Positions 38,255 to 43,689 of a stretch of DNA of 43,689 bases are shown here, piece by piece (within the stretch, counting starts at the first letter, position 1; each line of letters opens with the position of its first letter). This stretch comes from Phycisphaerales bacterium. Lineage in GTDB: Bacteria > Planctomycetota > Phycisphaerae > Tepidisphaerales > Tepidisphaeraceae. The position numbers were made by a program, and so were the translations under genes. The stretch lies in the NCBI GenBank assembly GCA_028291615.1, contig JAQGHM010000014.1, positions 1 through 43,689 on the forward strand. Direction: 5' to 3'. The notes beneath the pieces are model-generated. The model saw only the letters and a list, made by a program, of their open reading frames with translations, did no database searches and was not told the DNA's origin.

Positions 38255-39727
38255 CTAAACGGAGGCGGCGCGTGATTGCAGGACACGCGCCGCTTCTTCG
38301 GCATCATCGAAATGCCTTTTTTCTGTGCCAATGATCTGATAGTTCTCGTGGCCCTTTCCGGCCAGCAGCACCACGTCGCCGGGCGCGGCGTCGGCGATGA
38401 TCCGTTCGATCGCCCGCCGGCGGTCGATCTCTTCAATCACGCCCGCCGCACTATTCGTCGTCAGACCGGCGCGTATTTCAGCAAGAATCCCTTCGGGTTG
38501 CTCCGTGCGCGGGTTGTCGCTGGTCACGTAAACCACGTCCGCAAGCCGCTGCGCCACCCGCGCCATCCGCGGCCGTTTGGTGCGGTCGCGATCCCCGCCG
38601 CAACCGAACATCACGCGAAGTTTGCCTTTGCACAACGGCCGCAATGCGGTCAGCACCTTGTCCAATGCATCGTCCGTATGGGCGTAATCGACCAGCACCG
38701 CGAACGGCTGGCCGCAACGCACCGGCTGAAGTCTTCCGGGCGCGCCAGCGGCGTCCTTAAGTCCGGCGGCGACCTGATGGACGGATAATCCGAAGACTTC
38801 GCATGCCAGCGCCGAGGCGACCAGTGCGTTTTCGATGTTGTGTTTGCCGACGAGCGCCATGTGGACTTCGGCGCGACCGTCGGGGGTGTGCAGGATGAAG
38901 TGGCTGCCGTCGGACGAGATCTTGTAATCCGCGGCGCGGTAATCGCATTCTTCACTGAAGCCGAAGCGCACAATGCGGGCGCGGCAGTCGCGGATCATGC
39001 GCCAGGTCCACTCGTCGTGATGATTGACCACCGCAGTGGCGTCCTCGTCCAGCGATTCGAAGATCCGCGCCTTGGCGGCGGCGTAGTTCTCCATCGTCTG
39101 GTGGTAATCCATGTGATCGCCGGTCAGGTTGGTGAACGCCGCCCCGGCAAACTGGACGCCCGCGACGCGGCCCTGGTCCAGCGCGTGGCTGGAGACTTCG
39201 ATCCCGGCGGCCTGACAGCCGTGGTCGCGCATCGCGCCGAGGTACGCGGCGACGTCGATGGCGGACGGCGTGGTCTGGTCGGCTTCGCGGCGGGTCTTGC
39301 CGTCGTCGATCTCCACGGTGCCGATCATGCCGCAGGGGTGTTTGGTCTTGTTCAGCAGGTGGCGGAGAAGGAAGGTGGCGGTCGTCTTCCCCTTGGTGCC
39401 GGTGATGCCCAGGACGCGGAGGGCATGGCTGGGGTGGGCGGCGAAGCAGTTGGCAAGGATTGACGAGGCGACCGCCGCATCGGTCACGATGACTTGCGGC
39501 AGGGTGCAGGCGGGGATCGGGTGCTGGGTAACCACCGCAACCGCGCCTTTGGCTTGGGCGTCGGCGGCGAAGCGGGCGCCGTCGGATTTGGCGCCGGGGC
39601 GGGCGATAAACAGGTTGCCGGGACTGATCTTGCGCGAATCTTCCTGGATCGAGCGGATCTGGCAGTTGGGGATCCGTTCGAGGGGAAGGCTGGGATCGAA
39701 TTGCCGGAGCAGGGTGTGGAGGAGCAT
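38255..39727 (-). CDS. murE: UDP-MurNAc-L-Ala-D-Glu--meso-diaminopimelate ligase
   Basis: 490-aa Mur ligase adding the third stem residue. P-loop GITGTKGKTTATFLLRHLL, central FTNLTGDHMDYHQTMENYAAAK containing the Mur-ligase H-x-D/Y pattern, and the C-terminal specificity motif DNPR in VTSDNPRTEQPEGIL, which selects meso-diaminopimelate over lysine. A final ERIIADAAPGDVVLLAGKGHE is standard. ATG 39727 is used; the frame is open 7 codons further. First gene of the cluster in the window. Its strand composition changes from C-rich to G-rich along the gene (see findings). Confidence 0.95.
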   Translation of the reverse strand: MLLHTLLRQFDPSLPLERIPNCQIRSIQEDSRKISPGNLFIARPGAKSDGARFAADAQAKGAVAVVTQHPIPACTLPQVIVTDAAVASSILANCFAAHPSHALRVLGITGTKGKTTATFLLRHLLNKTKHPCGMIGTVEIDDGKTRREADQTTPSAIDVAAYLGAMRDHGCQAAGIEVSSHALDQGRVAGVQFAGAAFTNLTGDHMDYHQTMENYAAAKARIFESLDEDATAVVNHHDEWTWRMIRDCRARIVRFGFSEECDYRAADYKISSDGSHFILHTPDGRAEVHMALVGKHNIENALVASALACEVFGLSVHQVAAGLKDAAGAPGRLQPVRCGQPFAVLVDYAHTDDALDKVLTALRPLCKGKLRVMFGCGGDRDRTKRPRMARVAQRLADVVYVTSDNPRTEQPEGILAEIRAGLTTNSAAGVIEEIDRRRAIERIIADAAPGDVVLLAGKGHENYQIIGTEKRHFDDAEEAARVLQSRAASV

Positions 39728-39830
39728 GGGGCGGGAGTCCTTTCCCAATCAGTATCGGGCGTCCGTGCCCGCGGCTTGGAAACTATCAGGTGGGGGGAAT
39801 CAAATCAACGCGGCCTGGGGTCGGAAAGGA

Positions 39831-40211
39831 TCAGGCGGCGAGGTGGCGGCGGATGGCGTCCGTGAGGTCGGCCAGGCTGAACTTGGTCTTGACCAAGTAC
39901 TCGCTGGCGCCCAGTTCCAGGGCCTGGGCCTGGCGGGCGGGGTCGGCGAGGGCGCTGGTGACGATTACGGGGAGGCCTGCGACGGCGCTGCCGCGGAGTT
40001 GGCGGAGGAAGCCGAAGCCGTCCATGCCGGGCATCATCATGTCGAGGAGGACCAGGTTCGGGGCGTCGCCGACGGCGCGGTCGAATCCTTCCATGCCGTT
40101 ATCGGCGACGATGACGTCGAAGCCGGAGCGCTGGAGGAATCGCTTCATCAGGTGCTGGGTGACCTCGTCGTCTTCAACGATGAGGATCCTGGGCTTTGCT
40201 GGGTCGGACAT
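39831..40211 (-). CDS. Single-domain response regulator
   Basis: 126-aa CheY-like receiver without an output domain. The acidic pair is in ILIVEDDEVTQ, the phospho-acceptor Asp is in LVLLDMMMPGMDG, the switch Thr/Ser is in VIVTSALAD, and the conserved Lys is in EYLVKTKFS. ATG 40211 is chosen because the receiver fold starts there; the open frame runs on to 40334, but the extra residues look unrelated. A perfect hairpin abuts the start codon. Probably part of a phosphorelay whose kinase is elsewhere; it is not obviously linked to the adjacent mur genes. Confidence 0.88.
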   Translation of the reverse strand: MSDPAKPRILIVEDDEVTQHLMKRFLQRSGFDVIVADNGMEGFDRAVGDAPNLVLLDMMMPGMDGFGFLRQLRGSAVAGLPVIVTSALADPARQAQALELGASEYLVKTKFSLADLTDAIRRHLAA

Positions 40212-40212
40212 A

Positions 40213-40226
40213 GTCTGGTTCCAGAC
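40213..40226 (-). promoter_or_regulatory. Hairpin abutting the response-regulator start codon
   Basis: GTCTGG (40213-40218), TT, CCAGAC (40221-40226) is a perfect 6-bp inverted repeat ending 1 nt before the ATG on the minus strand. No Shine-Dalgarno is visible. It could control translation initiation or be an operator half-site pair. Confidence 0.35.
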
Positions 40227-40330
40227 GTGTTCGAGTTGCTCTGCGCCGATAATAGAAGTCATCAGGGATTCCGATGCTAACCACGCGACGTTAAATGGCA
40301 AGGCCATGCGCGCACACTGTGCGAGGTCGC

Positions 40331-41773
40331 TCACGGTAGTCGCACGGGGCCGGATTCGTCGAAGTAGATCGTTTCGTTGGGTTTAATTTCTTTGAAAGGT
40401 ATGTTGCGTGACTTGAGTTGCTGTGCGCTGGTGGCGAAGAGCGGGGAGATTTCGAGGACGGCGGCGGGCTCGGCGGCGCTGGCGCGGTGGACCTTCACGC
40501 CGGCGATTTCGAGCCAGTCGGCGGCGCGGCGGACCTGGTCGCGGCGGCAGGTGGCGGGGCTGTCGTCGCCTTGCGCGTTCTTGACCGGCGAAAATTCCTC
40601 CTCGCGCCGCGTGGTGTAGACGATCGCGTTCTTCGCCAGCGGGATCGCGTCGAAGACGAACTGCTCGAGCTTGACCGCATTGGGCTTGTCGGGCTTGACC
40701 TCGTTGCCGGCGGCATCGACGTAGGGAACTTTTTTCTCGGCGCGGTGCCAGGGGAGCTTGAGCTGGCCGCCGTGGTTGAGGCGCTCGATGAAGGAGACGC
40801 GCAAGGCGTGGATGGCGATCGAGCCGGCGTTGAAGAGCGGCTGTCCGTCGGGGCCCACCTGGCGGGCGAGGGAGTCGGGGAGGTCGGAGTATTCGATGAC
40901 CTGGAGGACGTTGTCGCCGACGACGAAGTTGCCGACCTTCTCCAGCGCGTGCGCCTTGGCGATGGTCTTGGAGGACATTTCTGAATCGGTGAGGTCGTGA
41001 AGGCCGAGGAAGAGCGGGTCGATCGCGTGGACGAGGGGGTTATCGACCTGGAAGTAGGAGAGGTGCTCGACGCCGCGTTTTTTCATGTCGGCCAGCGCGC
41101 CGGACTTGTCGATGGCGCGGAGGGAGCCGCCGTGACCGTCGGGGGAGAGGGCGAGGGAATCTTTTTCTGAGAGGAGCATCTCGCCTGTCGCCATGTCGAA
41201 GGCGGGGAGCATGCCCTGCTGGAAGAAGAATATATTGGCGGGGTTGTAGTTGAAGTAGCGGTGCTCTTCGAAGAAGGCGCGGGTGGGGGCGTCATTGACC
41301 TCGCTGGTCATGATGTACCAGGGGATCGGCTTGCCGGCGTCGCGCGAGTGGGCGAGGAGCTGTTCGGCGAAGACCTGGAAGAGCGGCTTGTTCTTGATGG
41401 GCGTGACGGGGAATTCTCCCTTGGGGCCGTCGTACCCGAGGCGGGTGCCCTGGCCACCGGCGACGAGGAAGGCGCCGACCTTGCCTTGCTTGAGCAGGTC
41501 ATGCCCGCGGACCAGGGCGCGGTCGTAGAGGTCTTTGAGTTCTTCGGTGGGGCGATAGGGGTAGGCCTTGACCGGCTTGATGTCGGTGGGGAGCGGGACG
41601 TGGGGTTTGCGCCTGACGTTTTCGTCGATCAGGGTGGGGAGCTTGTCGAGATCAAGCGCGGCGAGTTGGGCGGTGAGTTTTTGCTTGCCGGCGGGGTCGA
41701 GGGAATCGGCGAAGCGGAGCGCGGCGGCTTGGCCGAGGGGGGCGAGCTTGGCTTTGAGTTGGGCGAGGTCCAT
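40331..41773 (-). CDS. UDP-N-acetylhexosamine pyrophosphorylase (eukaryote-type UDPGP family)
   Basis: 480-aa nucleotidyltransferase of the UDPGP/UAP1 type, making UDP-GlcNAc (or a related UDP-HexNAc) from UTP and the sugar 1-phosphate. The nucleotide loop is VAGGQGTRLGYDGPKGEFPV; substrate motifs include YIMTSEVNDAPTRAFFEEH, FFFQQGMLPAFD, SPDGHGGSLRAI and YFQVDNPLVH. The late EEEFSPVKNAQGDDSPATCR matches the UAP1 signature rather than UDP-glucose pyrophosphorylases. It is unlike bacterial GlmU, with no acetyltransferase repeats. ATG 41773 has GGGAGA just upstream. The frame extends far upstream through repeat DNA, which is not part of the gene. It could feed the cell-wall cluster next to it. 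Confidence 0.85.
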   Translation of the reverse strand: MDLAQLKAKLAPLGQAAALRFADSLDPAGKQKLTAQLAALDLDKLPTLIDENVRRKPHVPLPTDIKPVKAYPYRPTEELKDLYDRALVRGHDLLKQGKVGAFLVAGGQGTRLGYDGPKGEFPVTPIKNKPLFQVFAEQLLAHSRDAGKPIPWYIMTSEVNDAPTRAFFEEHRYFNYNPANIFFFQQGMLPAFDMATGEMLLSEKDSLALSPDGHGGSLRAIDKSGALADMKKRGVEHLSYFQVDNPLVHAIDPLFLGLHDLTDSEMSSKTIAKAHALEKVGNFVVGDNVLQVIEYSDLPDSLARQVGPDGQPLFNAGSIAIHALRVSFIERLNHGGQLKLPWHRAEKKVPYVDAAGNEVKPDKPNAVKLEQFVFDAIPLAKNAIVYTTRREEEFSPVKNAQGDDSPATCRRDQVRRAADWLEIAGVKVHRASAAEPAAVLEISPLFATSAQQLKSRNIPFKEIKPNETIYFDESGPVRLP

Positions 41774-41847
41774 GGTTATCTCCCGGGATTGTAGAGGTGA
41801 ATTTTGGACAGATATATCGGCAGGGGGTTGGGGCGGCAAGCGGGAAG

Positions 41848-41864
41848 GTGGGTTCGATTTGCGC
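41848..41864 (+). repeat. Dispersed repeat copy 1
   Basis: GTGGGTTCGATTTGCGC, one mismatch from the consensus GTGGGTTCGTTTTGCGC. The match to copy 2 continues as CGGCGC to 41870. Confidence 0.6.
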
Positions 41865-42161
41865 CGGCGCGCGCGGATGGCGGACGATTGATTGGGAACG
41901 TCGAAGCAGCTTGTAGCTTTTGTAGCGGCGGTTTCGACGGTGGGTCGCGGGGAAAAAATGTTGCGTGATTCGTGTCTCGCGGGCGGCAGTTGATGTAAGG
42001 GTTGATGGGGTGGAGAGTTGGGCACGAAATTGAGGCGAGGCGGGCGAGGGAAAAGTGTTTTTCGCGGGTTTTCGCGGAGTAATCGCGGGTTTGGCGATGG
42101 GAAAAGACGGGGAAACGGGGGAAGAAATAGGAGACGGCGGCGCGGAGAGACGGAGGGGAAA

Positions 42162-42178
42162 GTGGGTTCGTTTTGCGC
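42162..42178 (+). repeat. Dispersed repeat copy 2
   Basis: Perfect GTGGGTTCGTTTTGCGC, continuing as CGGCGC to 42184 like copy 1. Confidence 0.65.
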
Positions 42179-42221
42179 CGGCGCGGTGCACTGGAACATT
42201 GAGGAACTTTGTGGAACATCG

Positions 42222-42238
42222 GTGGGTTCGTTTTGCGC
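42222..42238 (+). repeat. Dispersed repeat copy 3
   Basis: Perfect GTGGGTTCGTTTTGCGC; the match ends there and TTTTCG follows. Confidence 0.65.
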
Positions 42239-42261
42239 TTTTCGTGGTTGAAGCGCGAAGA

Positions 42262-42320
42262 CATGCTCACGCGAGCCGGGGGCGGTGTGGGTGTGCGGGC
42301 TCTCGGCTCGCGTGAGCATG
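42262..42320. repeat. 16-bp perfect inverted repeat with 27-nt loop
   Basis: CATGCTCACGCGAGCC (42262-42277) is the exact reverse complement of 42305-42320. The loop is G/T-rich. GCACCC follows the right arm. It resembles a small non-autonomous palindromic element; no T-run follows, so it is not a typical terminator. Dispersed repeat copies lie on both sides. Confidence 0.65.
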
Positions 42321-42338
42321 GCACCCGAGGCGGGGGCG

Positions 42339-42355
42339 GTGGGTTCGTTTTGCAC
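42339..42355 (+). repeat. Dispersed repeat copy 4
   Basis: GTGGGTTCGTTTTGCAC, one mismatch at the last-but-one base. Confidence 0.6.
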
Positions 42356-42727
42356 GGGCGCTGTGATGGGGCGCAGTGGCAGGGTTTGGCGCGCTTTGGC
42401 GTGGTTTGGTGCGCGGGGTGCGGTCGCGGCGCGAGCGGGAGCGGTCGGGTTGTCGAGGCGCATAGCGGTCCTCCCTGTTACGGGCGGTGGTGCGCGATTG
42501 GGACCACGTTTGCGCATCGATGGCGAGAAAAGCTGGAATTGACGCTGATATTGAAGGGTGTGGCGGGGATTTTTTTATTTTGGGGGGTGCGCGCGGAGGG
42601 TCCTAAATGCGCACCGCGCGACGGCACGCGCGTTGGGGATGGTGGGTGGCTGCGGTTCTGTCGTTGGTTTGGAGGTGGTTGAGGACGTGGGTCACCGGAG
42701 GTGACCACGCCGGTGCGTGGGCGGGCA

Positions 42728-43689
42728 TTATTCCTCTAGCAGGTCGCTGATCTTCCGCTTGGTCTGGAAGGCGGTCAGGCTCCGCTGTACGGTGGCGCTT
42801 TCGCCTGAGGGCGGCGACGCGGTGGGGATGGCAACGGTGAACTCGCCCAGGTCGTCGCCGGTGGCGGCGTTGCCGGCGGTGTCGGTGACCTGGTTGCCGT
42901 GCAGGCGGATGGCGTAGGCGCCGTTCTCGCCGGCGTCCCAGCGCAGGCCTCGGCCACGGACGGAGTAGGTGACGATCCTCGTGCTGGCGTGCTTGCCGCG
43001 GGTTTGCGAGACGAAGCTTGCGGCGTGGTTGAATCCGTTGGGGCCGGTGACGAAGACGTCGTTGTTGTCGAAGGTGCTTCGGTCGATGCCGTTGCGGTCG
43101 TGGTAGCTGACGGTGAAGGTGTAGGAGCGCATGGAATGATCGAGCGTCGGGGCCGCGACGAGTTGGGACGTGGGGACGGCGTTGTCGAGGGTGAAAAGAT
43201 CGACTACTGCGCTTTCGTTATCAATGCTTTGACTTCCTGGATCGTATCCGCCCGCGAATATGGCGGCGTTGCCGACAGTAGTTCCCGCCAATAGCGCTCG
43301 CGCGGATGCCAATGATTCTACCGACCATTCGCCCGTCGTGCTGTCGTAGACGTCCACAACCGCACTGGCATGGGTTCCATGGCGATCATCGTATTTCCCG
43401 CCCGCGAAGAGCGCCGCCTTGCCGCCAATGCTGGCGGTCGCGAGGCCGGAGCGCGGCTGCGAGAGGGCGGCGATAGACCAGCGATTCGTCTTGACGTCAT
43501 AGATCTCAACGAGATCGCTATCAACGTAGCTCCCGTGCTTATTGCGGGAAAGACCACCAGCGAAGATCGCCTTAGTACCCACCGTGGTCGCGACGTCGAA
43601 GCTGGCGGCGACGGGAAGCGTCGCCGTGGACCATCGGTCCGTGGAGCCGTCATAGATGTCTACGACGTTACTAAAGCCCCGACCGTCGG
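42728..43689 (-). CDS. Kelch-repeat secreted protein with Ig-like C-terminal domain (5' end outside window)
   Basis: Partial: the frame is open to the window edge, so only the last 319 residues or so are visible. At least three kelch-type blades are seen: VVDIYDGSTDRWSTATLP, VEIYDVKTNRWSIAALSQ and VVDVYDSTTGEWSVESLA, each followed by a glycine pair such as AIFAGG or ALFAGG. After the propeller, a domain of about 110 residues (YTFTVSYHDRNGIDRSTFDN, DVFVTGPNG, GAYAIRLHGNQVTDTAGNA) matches Ig/cadherin-like modules common in planctomycete exported proteins. It ends KISDLLEE. Probably surface or exported; the signal sequence would lie outside the window. Confidence 0.8.
   Translation of the reverse strand, partial: DGRGFSNVVDIYDGSTDRWSTATLPVAASFDVATTVGTKAIFAGGLSRNKHGSYVDSDLVEIYDVKTNRWSIAALSQPRSGLATASIGGKAALFAGGKYDDRHGTHASAVVDVYDSTTGEWSVESLASARALLAGTTVGNAAIFAGGYDPGSQSIDNESAVVDLFTLDNAVPTSQLVAAPTLDHSMRSYTFTVSYHDRNGIDRSTFDNNDVFVTGPNGFNHAASFVSQTRGKHASTRIVTYSVRGRGLRWDAGENGAYAIRLHGNQVTDTAGNAATGDDLGEFTVAIPTASPPSGESATVQRSLTAFQTKRKISDLLEE

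Larger units (their letters stand above)
41774..42727. other. Gene-free G-rich region with dispersed repeats
   Basis: About 950 bp without a credible gene. Open frames on both strands are repeat-driven, giving recurrent QNEPT-like strings on the minus strand and VGSFC-like strings on the plus strand. It contains four copies of a short repeat and one long inverted repeat, and it is among the most G-biased DNA in the window. No promoter or terminator was recognised. Confidence 0.6.

Noticed and set aside
41774..42517. N-terminal extension of the pyrophosphorylase (about 248 codons)
   Set aside because: The extension is low-complexity and built from the dispersed repeat (QNEPT-like strings). 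A good ribosome site precedes ATG 41773, where homology starts.

Overview
The window looks like chromosomal DNA of a GC-rich, probably planctomycetotal bacterium (Phycisphaerae-like; an inference from gene content, not from a marker gene). Pointers are a CotH-kinase protein with EF-hand loops, a secreted DUF6797-like protein, small zinc-ribbon membrane proteins, and a peptidoglycan cluster that ends at ddl without ftsQ/ftsA/ftsZ. Many genes lack a Shine-Dalgarno site, and intergenic gaps carry heptanucleotide tandem repeats. No tRNA, rRNA, CRISPR array, transposase or phage gene was seen.

Layout. 66-7159: a KDG kinase (minus strand) faces a pyruvate dehydrogenase operon (E1 alpha, a 77-aa unknown, E1 beta, E2, and E3 with its own lipoyl domain), joining sugar-acid breakdown to acetyl-CoA. 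About 7245-8468: over 1.2 kb without a credible gene, rich in perfect hairpins and closed by a textbook intrinsic terminator. It is read here as a large structured non-coding RNA that I cannot assign to a known class. 8486-8649: a strong promoter, a 19-codon leader ORF with three Ile codons and a terminator, together resembling an attenuator. It precedes a MATE transporter, ileS and purN. 13655-15757 (minus): a lipoprotein, a DoxX protein and proC. 15841-20906: an M20 peptidase, two tandem zinc-ribbon membrane proteins, a methyltransferase, an FMN-binding PNPOx-like protein, a PIN-like protein and a small membrane protein. 20936-26230: a PfkB kinase, CotH/EF-hand and DUF6797-like secreted proteins. 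26227-29422 (minus): a small unknown, a polytopic membrane protein and a beta-lactamase-fold hydrolase.

29471-39727 (minus) is a division/cell-wall cluster in the order murE-murF-mraY-ftsW-murG-murC-murB-ddl. It encodes the cytoplasmic steps from UDP-MurNAc-dipeptide to lipid II plus a SEDS polymerase; murD is missing from its usual place. Upstream lie a single-domain response regulator and a eukaryote-type UDP-HexNAc pyrophosphorylase that could supply UDP-GlcNAc. 41774-42727 is a G-rich gene-free stretch with four copies of a short dispersed repeat and a 16-bp inverted repeat. The window ends inside a kelch-repeat protein.

The most interesting items are the large RNA, the leader-peptide/terminator unit ahead of MATE-ileS, the families of heptamer and dispersed repeats, the near-identical lipoyl-domain DNA shared by E2 and E3, and multi-kilobase blocks of alternating G/C strand bias that ignore gene orientation.
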